Of a stretch of 5,485 nucleotides of DNA, positions 1 through 5,485 are shown in pieces. The DNA is from Chitinophaga pinensis (GTDB taxonomy: Bacteria > Bacteroidota > Bacteroidia > AKYH767-A > OLB10). The notes under the pieces were generated by a model that saw only the letters and a program-made list of their open reading frames with translations, ran no database searches and had not been told where the DNA came from. How positions within the stretch are numbered: position 1 is the stretch's first letter; each line of letters begins with the position of its first letter. Made by a program: the position numbers and the translations under genes. The DNA lies in assembly GCA_945872015.1 (NCBI GenBank), contig CAMBYJ010000140.1, forward strand, positions 1 through 5,485, written 5' to 3'.

Positions 1-46
1 GGTGATCGGAATAATTACAATTTTAGTTTTAACAATGATAATATAA
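1..46 (+). CDS. nuoL: 3' end of probable NADH-quinone oxidoreductase subunit L (partial)
   Basis: Only the last 14 complete codons and a TAA stop (44-46) are in the window. They read VIGIITILVLTMII, a purely hydrophobic tail as expected for the last membrane helix of NuoL, the largest antiporter-like subunit of complex I. The identification rests mainly on position: it ends 8 bases before nuoM, and nuoL precedes nuoM in nearly all bacterial nuo operons. The competing frame through the same bases is hydrophilic (rich in Asn, Asp and Ser) and is less likely to be coding. With so few residues the product name is an inference from context. Confidence 0.65.
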   Translation, partial: VIGIITILVLTMII

Positions 47-54
47 ACAGCGGA

Positions 55-1509
55 ATGATAACATTACTATTACTCTTCGTACCGCTCGTTGCTTCATTAG
101 CTTGTTTGCTTTTTGATAAAGCAAAAGTGAAAGTGTTTGCATTGGGTGCGTCACTCATTAACTTAGGAATCTTAGCGTATTCCTTCACGCTGTTTAAGTC
201 AGATATGTCGTATCAGTTTCTTGTAGATTACTGGTGGGTAAAAGATTTAGGAATCAGCTTTAAACTTGGTTTAGATGGAATCAGTATTTTGTTAGTTGCA
301 TTAACTAACTTTTTAATGCCATTAATTATTTTAAGTTCTTTCCGCACTGAATATAAAAATGCAACTGCTTTTTATTCACTGATGCTATTTATGCAATTTG
401 CCTTGATAGGTGTATTTGCTGCGTTAGATGGATTCTTGTTTTACATCTTCTGGGAGTTAGCGTTAATACCTATTTATTTCATCTGTTTATTCTGGGGTGG
501 AGAAGATCGCGTTCGAATTACACTTAAATTTTTCATCTATACATTAACAGGTTCGTTGTTAATGTTGGTTGGGTTAATCTATGTTTATTTACAAACTCCA
601 GGTGCTCATTCATTCGATATTAATGCGCTTTACTCAACAGCATTATCAGCTTCAGATCAGTCGTGGTTGTTCTGGTGTTTCTTCTTAGCATTTGCGATAA
701 AGATTCCAATCTTCCCTTTACATAGCTGGCAGGCTGATACCTATACTGATTCTCCTACTCAAGGCACGATGTTGTTGTCGGGTATTATGTTGAAAATGGG
801 TTTGTATGGTTTGATTCGTTGGATGATTCCATTCTTGCCAGAAGGAGTTGATCAATGGGGAAATGTAGCTATGATAATGTCAATTACAGGTGTTGTTTAT
901 GCTTCTGTGATGGCCTTAGTGCAAAGTGATTTCAAACGTTTGATTGCTTATTCTTCTGTTGCTCACGTAGGATTAATTGCAGCTGGTATATTTTCTATGA
1001 ATATACAAGGTATGCAAGGTGCCATGGCACAAATGCTAGCACATGGTGTAAATGTGGTTGGGATTTTCTTTGTTGCGGACATTATCTTCCGAAGAATGAA
1101 AACAAGAAACTTAGATGAGTTAGGTGGCTTAGCGAATAATACCAGAGTTTTTACAATTCTATATTTAATTATTTTATTAGGTTCTGTTGCATTGCCACTT
1201 ACCAATGGATTTGTGGGTGAGTTTTTATTATTAAATGGCGTTTACCAATATGATGCGTGGATGGCTGCTATCGCTGGATTAACAGTGATTTTAGGAGCGG
1301 TTTATATGTTACGATCTTATCAGAAAATAATGTTAGGTGAGCCTCATGCGAGAAGTATTGAATTTACAGGTTTGCATCAAACAGAAAAAATAGTATTAAT
1401 AGTAGTAGCATTAGCGATTATCGTTGGTGGTATATATCCAAAGCCAATTCTTCAGATTGCAGGACCTGCATTAGAAGATTTATTGGCACAAGTAAAAGAC
1501 ATTAACTGA
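55..1509 (+). CDS. nuoM: NADH-quinone oxidoreductase subunit M (complex I antiporter-like subunit)
   Basis: NuoM is one of three antiporter-like proton-pumping subunits in the membrane arm of NADH:quinone oxidoreductase (complex I). The 484-residue protein is hydrophobic throughout, consistent with about 14 membrane helices, and slightly shorter than E. coli NuoM (about 509). Visible family motifs are FWELALIPIY with the helix-5 glutamate E134; the helix-7 segment FAIKIPIFPLHSW with K216; LSGIMLKMGLYG with K247 in helix 8; the SDFKRLIAYSSVAHVG signature at 291-306; and NGFVGEF with E389, matching the helix-12 glutamate of NuoM. E134, K216, K247 and E389 form the expected charged proton path, so the subunit looks functional. 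The start is the only in-frame ATG near the 5' end and opens directly into a hydrophobic helix. No clear Shine-Dalgarno sequence precedes it. It sits between the nuoL tail and nuoN. A Mrp-type antiporter subunit is a relative, but the neighbours and the glutamate in helix 12 favour NuoM. Confidence 0.97.
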   Translation: MITLLLLFVPLVASLACLLFDKAKVKVFALGASLINLGILAYSFTLFKSDMSYQFLVDYWWVKDLGISFKLGLDGISILLVALTNFLMPLIILSSFRTEYKNATAFYSLMLFMQFALIGVFAALDGFLFYIFWELALIPIYFICLFWGGEDRVRITLKFFIYTLTGSLLMLVGLIYVYLQTPGAHSFDINALYSTALSASDQSWLFWCFFLAFAIKIPIFPLHSWQADTYTDSPTQGTMLLSGIMLKMGLYGLIRWMIPFLPEGVDQWGNVAMIMSITGVVYASVMALVQSDFKRLIAYSSVAHVGLIAAGIFSMNIQGMQGAMAQMLAHGVNVVGIFFVADIIFRRMKTRNLDELGGLANNTRVFTILYLIILLGSVALPLTNGFVGEFLLLNGVYQYDAWMAAIAGLTVILGAVYMLRSYQKIMLGEPHARSIEFTGLHQTEKIVLIVVALAIIVGGIYPKPILQIAGPALEDLLAQVKDIN

Positions 1510-1511
1510 TT

Positions 1512-2891
1512 ATGAATACACTTATCATAATATCCCTCCTTGGTGTTGTGGCTATGATGGCCGATGCACTTCGATTTAAAAAAGCGTTGTTGCCAATTAT
1601 TGTTGCAGGGTTGCTTGCAGGACTTGGTTTTGCAATTTCATCTTGGAATACGAACCTATCGTATTACCATGAAATGGTGTTGTTTAATAATTATGCGTTG
1701 GCGTTTACATCATTGATGATTGTAATTACATTGCTTTGGATGATTATCTCCAAACATTATTTTTCATCTTCCTCCAATATGGCTGAGCATGCAGCATTGG
1801 TTTTGTTCGTTTTAACTGGTGCCATTATCATGACAGCATTTTCTGATTTGTCGATGTTCTTTGTAGGCTTGGAAATTTTATCAATTAGCTTATATGTGCT
1901 TGCTGCAAGTAATAAATCGGAGTTGCGTTCTAATGAGGCTGGTATGAAATACTTCCTGATGGGTGCTTTTGCAACTGGGTTTTTATTGTTCGGTATTGCC
2001 TTAATTTATGGCGCAACTGCAACGTTTAACCTTGCTAAAATTGCATCATTTATTTCTGTTTCTGAAGCTGCAGGAAACACACCGATGTTCGTTTATGCGG
2101 GTGTTTTATTAATAATGGTTGGACTTTTATTTAAAGTTTCTGCGGCTCCGTTTCATTTCTGGGCTCCTGATGTTTACGAAGGTGCGCCAACAGTAATTAC
2201 TGCATTTATGGCTACGGTTGTTAAGACTGCTGCGTTTGCTGCATTCTATCGCTTATTCAGTACTTGCTTCGTAGAGCTTTCAGGATTTTGGTCGAATACA
2301 ATGGCTGTTATTGCAGCATCTACAATGATTGGTGGAAACATATTGGCTGTTTATCAAAAGAGTTTAAAGAGAATGATGGCCTATTCAAGTATTGCGCATG
2401 CAGGTTATATGTTAATGGCTATTGTTGCAATGAATAAAATTTCAGCCAATGCTATTTTTATGTACACAGCAGCCTATTCAATTGCAAGTATCGGTATGTT
2501 CGCCTTGATGCAAGCAATGACTGCAACAGGTGATGAGTCGGTGGATTCTTTGAAAGGTTTATCAAAAAATAATAAGGGAATAATCGTTTTCATTAGCGCT
2601 TTAGTGTTCTCCATGGCAGGCATTCCTCCAATGGCTGGTTTCTTTGCCAAATACTACATATTCTTAGGGGCAATGCAGTCGGGTTATCAGTGGTTAACGT
2701 TAGTTGCAGTATTATCTTCGTTAATAGGGGTTTATTATTATTTCAGAGTGATTTTCGTTTCATTACAAGAGAATAATGAGTCGGCTGGATTAACACTGAA
2801 TCGTGGACAATGGACGTTAATTATTGCTAGTGCTTTATTGTCGCTTGCTATTGGAGTTGCACCTGCGGTATTGTCAACACTTTCTCTCTGA
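1512..2891 (+). CDS. nuoN: NADH-quinone oxidoreductase subunit N (complex I antiporter-like subunit)
   Basis: NuoN is the antiporter-like subunit closest to the quinone end of the complex I membrane arm and is normally the last gene of the nuo operon, as here. The protein has 459 residues (E. coli about 485) and is hydrophobic throughout. Key residues visible are E121 in VGLEILSISLYVLAA (helix 5), K208 in GLLFKVSAAPFHFWAPDVYE (helix 7), K238 in ATVVKTAAF (helix 8), the KSLKRMMAYSSIAHAGYM signature at 283-300, and K380 in AGIPPMAGFFAKYY. A lysine rather than a glutamate in helix 12 is the mark that separates NuoN from NuoM and NuoL, so the two genes can be told apart confidently. The ATG lies 2 bases after the nuoM stop, with no recognisable Shine-Dalgarno sequence, which suggests translation coupled to nuoM. 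The stop codon lies inside a candidate terminator hairpin. Confidence 0.97.
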   Translation: MNTLIIISLLGVVAMMADALRFKKALLPIIVAGLLAGLGFAISSWNTNLSYYHEMVLFNNYALAFTSLMIVITLLWMIISKHYFSSSSNMAEHAALVLFVLTGAIIMTAFSDLSMFFVGLEILSISLYVLAASNKSELRSNEAGMKYFLMGAFATGFLLFGIALIYGATATFNLAKIASFISVSEAAGNTPMFVYAGVLLIMVGLLFKVSAAPFHFWAPDVYEGAPTVITAFMATVVKTAAFAAFYRLFSTCFVELSGFWSNTMAVIAASTMIGGNILAVYQKSLKRMMAYSSIAHAGYMLMAIVAMNKISANAIFMYTAAYSIASIGMFALMQAMTATGDESVDSLKGLSKNNKGIIVFISALVFSMAGIPPMAGFFAKYYIFLGAMQSGYQWLTLVAVLSSLIGVYYYFRVIFVSLQENNESAGLTLNRGQWTLIIASALLSLAIGVAPAVLSTLSL

Positions 2892-2920
2892 GGTATTGAC
2901 TTTTATTGGTTTATTTTTTT
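2873..2920 (+). terminator. candidate intrinsic terminator of the nuo operon, overlapping the nuoN stop
   Basis: GTCAA (2873-2877) pairs with TTGAC (2896-2900). After one C/A mismatch the stem continues with 2879-2883 against 2890-2894, including two G-T wobbles, leaving a six-base loop (2884-2889). The stem is followed at once by a T-rich tract (2901-2920) ending in seven or more T. The arrangement fits a Rho-independent terminator at the expected end of the operon, but the stem is AT-rich and imperfect, so it may be weak or leaky. The pairing was worked out by hand; no folding energy was computed. Confidence 0.4.
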
Positions 2921-2927
2921 AAATTTG
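2896..2927 (+). promoter_or_regulatory. Bacteroidota-type housekeeping promoter for the SprB-like gene
   Basis: TTG at 2896-2898 is followed, after a 21-base spacer, by TAAATTTG at 2920-2927. This matches the TTG-N17-23-TAnnTTTG consensus described for the primary sigma factor of Bacteroides and Flavobacterium, with every fixed base of the -7 element present. Transcription would be predicted to begin a few bases downstream, near 2931-2935, giving a 5' untranslated region of about 65 bases before the ATG at 2998. The TTG lies in the right arm of the candidate nuo terminator, so the end of one transcription unit and the start of the next are packed into about 50 bases. Confidence 0.6.
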
Positions 2928-2931
2928 TAGG

Positions 2932-2948
2932 GGTGGGGAATGTCCACC
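2932..2948 (+). other. short stem-loop at the predicted 5' end of the adhesin mRNA
   Basis: GGTGG (2932-2936) is the exact reverse complement of CCACC (2944-2948), with a seven-base loop. It stands out as a GC-rich island in an AT-rich gap. It begins where transcription from the TAAATTTG promoter would be expected to start, so it would sit at or next to the 5' end of the mRNA, where such hairpins can protect against decay. No T tract follows, so it does not look like a terminator. The function is inferred and the stem is short. Confidence 0.3.
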
Positions 2949-2997
2949 ACAAATTAATTGTACTCGTTACTCAATTCTAGTCAGGACACTGCATGCT

Positions 2998-3090
2998 ATG
3001 ACCTATACAAGTTTCTGCAAGTATTTTGTTGCATTTTTATTTTTTTGCTTTTCAGGATATAACGGATATGCTTATACTAAAAGTCAGGCT
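2998..3090 (+). other. Sec signal peptide of the SprB-like protein
   Basis: Residues 1-8 carry a single lysine (K8), followed by a strongly hydrophobic core YFVAFLFFCF (9-18). Polar residues and small cleavage-site residues follow. The most plausible signal peptidase I sites are after GYA (residue 25) or after SQA (residue 31). C17 lies inside the hydrophobic core with no lipobox (no Leu-x-Gly/Ala-Cys), so a lipoprotein signal is unlikely. Export across the inner membrane is needed for later passage through the type IX system. Confidence 0.75.
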
Positions 3091-5485
3091 GTAGATATTA
3101 CAACAACAGATTCAATAACCAATGTTTCGTGTAATGGTGGTTCTGATGGTTCTATCGATCTTACGGTATCTGGTCCCAATACCCCGTTTACATTTTTATG
3201 GTCAAATAATGAAACAACAGAAGATATTACAAACCTAGCATCAGGGAATTACGCTGTTACCATCTTTGATGCATTAGGTGATAGCCTGAATTTATCATTT
3301 GTTGTTAGTGAGCCTTTGCCAATAACAATTTCATCTAGCATTAATTCAGTTACTTGTTTTGGTGGAAATGATGGGTCTATTTCGTTGACAATTTCGGGAG
3401 GAACAGGTTCCTATAGTTACCAATGGAGTAATGGGGAATCTACCGCTGCACTATCAAATTTATCGGCAGGTAGCTATACTGTGACTATAACTGATTCGCT
3501 AAATTGTTTTACTTCGGATGTGTTTAACGTTACTCAGCCATCTGCAATTAATATTCTTGCAACAACTTCCGATTTAACATGTAACAACGCATTAAATGGG
3601 GCAATTGATGTTTCGGTTTCGGGCGGGACAGGTTCTTATTCTTATTTATGGAGCAATGGAGAGTTGTCTGAAGATTTATTACTTATCAGCTCAGGTAATT
3701 ATACCTTAACGATTACTGACACCAATGGCTGTATCAACTCATCAAGCTTTGTTGTTAATGAACCAGCGCCTATAAACATTGGAGCTGTTGTTAATTCGAT
3801 TAATTGTTTTGGCGATGCTACCGGTGCAATTGATATTTCAGCGGCTGGTGGAACTGGTGTTTTAAATTATTTATGGAGCAATGGATCGGTTACTGAAGAT
3901 TTAAATGGAGTTATTGCAGGATTATACACTATGACTATTGCTGATGCTAATGGCTGCGTGAAAGACACCACTTTTGAAATGCTTCAAAATACAGAAATTA
4001 TAATTTCAGGTATTGTGTCTGATGTGACCTGTAATGGGTTTTCAGATGGTGCTATTCAGTCATCTGCGATTGGCGGTAGTGGTGTTTATACTTTTACATG
4101 GGATAACTCAGTTGTTTCACAAAACTTAACTGCATTAACAACAAATAATTATTCACTTACTGTTCTAGATAATTTAGGTTGTGAAGCGCAACAAACATTT
4201 ACTGTTAATGAGCCATCCATAATTGTTATCAGCAGTAGTGTTACTAATGCAACATGCTTTGGATTTAGTAATGGAGAAATTGCTCTTACTTCAAATGGAG
4301 GAGTTGGTAATTATAGTTATCAGTGGAATAATGCAACAGTTGATTCAGTTTTACAAAATATAGTTGCTGGAAATTATTCTGTTGTTGTTACGGATGGTAA
4401 TGGATGCACTTCATCAGAATCGTTCACGATTGACCAACCTGATTCATTGATTTTATCGGGAGTTGTTTCAGATGTTTTATGCAATGGATCTTCAGATGGA
4501 AGTATCAATCTTAGTGTTACTGGAGGAATTGCTCCATATTTTTATCTGTGGTCTAATGGAAATACTACTGAAGATATAAGCAGTATTTCCTCTAATGTTT
4601 ATACAGTAACTGTTACCGATAATAACAATTGTTCATCATCGACTAGTTTTACAATCAACCAGCCGGATGTACTAGCGCTTTCATTAAACTCGGTCAATCC
4701 AACCTGTGGCGCATCCAACGGAAGTATATCCGCTAACGTTAGTGGAGGTGTTAGTCCTTATGCTTATTTATGGAGCAATTCATCAACTTCTACTTCTCTT
4801 TCAAATCTTGCTGCTGGTTCATATACCTTAACAATTACAGATGTTAACGGATGTACAACAAATCAAACAGCAACATTAATTAATCAAAATGGACCTTCGA
4901 TCACATCAGGATTAACAACCGATCTTTTGTGTAATGGTGGAAGTAATGGAGCGATTGATATAACGATTTCAGGTGGTGTAGGTCCTTTTGCTTACAATTG
5001 GAGCAACGGACAAACAAGTCAAGATGCAAACGGACTAACTGCGGGTAATTATACTGTTGTGGTTACGGATGCGAATAGTTGTACGGTATCGGCTTCATAT
5101 ACGATTAGCGAAGCAATAGCATTAGGATTGTCATTAGCTACAGTGAACCCAACCTGTGGCGCATCCAACGGAAGTATATCCGCTAATGTTAGTGGAGGTG
5201 TTAGTCCTTATGGTTTTTTATGGAGCAATTCATCGACATCTACTTCCTTATCAAACATAGCTGCTGGTTCATACACCTTAACAATTACAGATGTTAACGG
5301 ATGTACAACAATTCAAACAGCAACATTAATAAATCAAACAGGCCCTTCAATTACATCAGGAATAACAACCGATCCTTTGTGTAATGGTGGAAGTAATGGA
5401 GCGATTGACATAACGATATCAGGAGGTGTAGGTCCTTTTGCTTACAATTGGAGCAACGGACAAACAAGTCAAGATGCAAACGGAT
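2998..5485 (+). CDS. large SprB-repeat surface adhesin, 5' part (runs off the window)
   Basis: The frame stays open from the ATG at 2998 to the window end: 829 complete codons with no stop. This ATG is the first in frame after an upstream TAA at 2920-2922. It is preceded by AGGA at 2983-2986, a loose Shine-Dalgarno match 11 bases away. The protein starts with a Sec signal peptide (about residues 1-25 or 1-31), then a short Thr-rich linker, then eleven tandem repeats from about residue 42. Each repeat has the SprB-family pattern: Cys, Asn/Phe/Gly, then DGSI-like, SGG, aromatic-x-Tyr/Phe-x-Trp-Ser-Asn-Gly, AGxYTVTVTD, NGC. Proteins with these repeats in Bacteroidota, such as Flavobacterium SprB, are cell-surface adhesins, often linked to gliding motility and exported by the type IX secretion system. 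The C-terminal sorting domain that would confirm this route is not in the window. The family is clear; a gliding role is not shown, and a non-motility adhesin or matrix protein is equally possible. The gene has its own promoter and no functional link to the nuo genes is apparent. Confidence 0.9.
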   Translation, partial: MTYTSFCKYFVAFLFFCFSGYNGYAYTKSQAVDITTTDSITNVSCNGGSDGSIDLTVSGPNTPFTFLWSNNETTEDITNLASGNYAVTIFDALGDSLNLSFVVSEPLPITISSSINSVTCFGGNDGSISLTISGGTGSYSYQWSNGESTAALSNLSAGSYTVTITDSLNCFTSDVFNVTQPSAINILATTSDLTCNNALNGAIDVSVSGGTGSYSYLWSNGELSEDLLLISSGNYTLTITDTNGCINSSSFVVNEPAPINIGAVVNSINCFGDATGAIDISAAGGTGVLNYLWSNGSVTEDLNGVIAGLYTMTIADANGCVKDTTFEMLQNTEIIISGIVSDVTCNGFSDGAIQSSAIGGSGVYTFTWDNSVVSQNLTALTTNNYSLTVLDNLGCEAQQTFTVNEPSIIVISSSVTNATCFGFSNGEIALTSNGGVGNYSYQWNNATVDSVLQNIVAGNYSVVVTDGNGCTSSESFTIDQPDSLILSGVVSDVLCNGSSDGSINLSVTGGIAPYFYLWSNGNTTEDISSISSNVYTVTVTDNNNCSSSTSFTINQPDVLALSLNSVNPTCGASNGSISANVSGGVSPYAYLWSNSSTSTSLSNLAAGSYTLTITDVNGCTTNQTATLINQNGPSITSGLTTDLLCNGGSNGAIDITISGGVGPFAYNWSNGQTSQDANGLTAGNYTVVVTDANSCTVSASYTISEAIALGLSLATVNPTCGASNGSISANVSGGVSPYGFLWSNSSTSTSLSNIAAGSYTLTITDVNGCTTIQTATLINQTGPSITSGITTDPLCNGGSNGAIDITISGGVGPFAYNWSNGQTSQDANG
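3121..5485 (+). repeat. eleven SprB-type repeats, exact 225-bp (75-residue) period
   Basis: The first conserved Cys codon of the repeats lies at 3130, 3355, 3580, 3805, 4030, 4255, 4480, 4705, 4930, 5155 and 5380 (residues 45, 120, 195 and so on to 795). Every step is exactly 225 bp. Ten repeats are complete and the eleventh is cut by the window end. A second Cys follows 49 or 50 residues after the first in repeats 2-10 (C170, C245, C320, C395, C470, C545, C619, C695, C769), as part of a Asp-x-Asn-Gly-Cys-like motif. Repeat 1 has Asp95 in that place. Predicted structure for this family is an all-beta, immunoglobulin-like domain, and the two cysteines could form a disulfide. Repeats 1-7 are diverged from each other, while repeats 8-11 include near-identical pairs. 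Confidence 0.92.
4681..5485 (+). repeat. 450-bp tandem duplication inside the repeat array
   Basis: Positions 4681-5130 (repeats 8 and 9) are repeated from 5131 onward (repeats 10 and 11), offset by exactly 450 bp. Over the 355 bases that can be compared I count 32 mismatches by hand, about 91% identity, with no gaps. A stretch of more than 50 bases near 4975-5034 and 5425-5484 is identical. Similarity drops sharply just upstream of 4681, marking the unit edge. The second copy is cut by the window end, so further copies may follow. The unit covers two protein repeats, not one. Confidence 0.9.

Noticed and set aside
1..54. In-frame upstream extension of nuoM (frame open to the window start)
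   Set aside because: The extra residues are hydrophilic, contain no Met start, and overlap the hydrophobic nuoL tail. The ATG at 55 gives a normal NuoM N-terminus.
963..1205. 80-codon open frame on the - strand inside nuoM
   Set aside because: It lies wholly within a well-supported conserved gene on the other strand, has no recognisable motif, and its cysteine- and proline-rich sequence looks like antisense of membrane helices.
55..2891. Mrp antiporter or membrane-bound hydrogenase subunits instead of nuoM/nuoN
   Set aside because: The gene order, tight spacing, the helix-12 Glu in the first gene and the helix-12 Lys in the second match complex I M and N.
2932..2950. GGTGG/CCACC hairpin as the nuo operon terminator
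   Set aside because: It is followed by AAATTAATTG rather than a T tract, and it lies downstream of the predicted adhesin promoter. The hairpin at 2873-2900 followed by T-rich DNA fits better.
2998..3090. Lipoprotein signal with lipidation at C17 or C7
   Set aside because: Neither cysteine has a lipobox; C17 is embedded in the hydrophobic core and C7 precedes it.
3121..5485. CRISPR array or other non-coding repeat array
   Set aside because: The period is 225 bp, an open frame runs through all units, most differences keep the protein pattern, and there are no short identical repeats with unique spacers.

Overview
This is an ordinary stretch of a Bacteroidota-type chromosome. It holds the tail of a respiratory complex I (nuo) operon, followed by the 5' part of a very large surface-adhesin gene made of SprB-type repeats. 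The phylum assignment rests on several things: the SprB repeat family, a promoter of the TTG-N21-TAnnTTTG type, the lack of clear Shine-Dalgarno sequences before the nuo genes, AT-rich DNA, and the sequence style of NuoM and NuoN. I cannot place it below phylum from the window alone.

Layout, all genes on the + strand. Positions 1-46 hold the last codons of what is most likely nuoL. Positions 55-1509 hold nuoM and 1512-2891 hold nuoN. Gaps of 8 and 2 bases make these one co-transcribed block in the canonical L-M-N order. NuoL, NuoM and NuoN are the three antiporter-like membrane subunits that carry out proton pumping in NADH:quinone oxidoreductase, and the charged residues of the proton path are visible in both complete subunits. 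The operon appears to end at nuoN: a weak hairpin followed by a T-rich tract overlaps the nuoN stop codon.

The 106-base gap (2892-2997) carries a good match to a Bacteroidota housekeeping promoter, a short GGTGG/CCACC stem-loop just after the predicted transcription start, and a two-codon ATG-CTA-TGA frame whose stop overlaps the next start codon. From 2998 to the window end there is an open reading frame of at least 829 codons with no stop: a signal peptide, a short linker, then ten complete and one partial SprB-like repeats. Proteins of this family are typically exported by the type IX secretion system and act as cell-surface or gliding adhesins. The C-terminal sorting domain that would prove this lies outside the window.

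The most notable features are inside the repeat array. All eleven repeats are exactly 75 residues (225 bp) apart. Odd and even repeats alternate in sequence, giving a 450-bp superperiod. The last two visible 450-bp units are about 91% identical tandem copies. The 829 visible residues contain no arginine, no histidine and only three lysines. I see no mobile element, CRISPR array, RNA gene or clearly new system; the adhesin is a member of a known family with unusual regularity.
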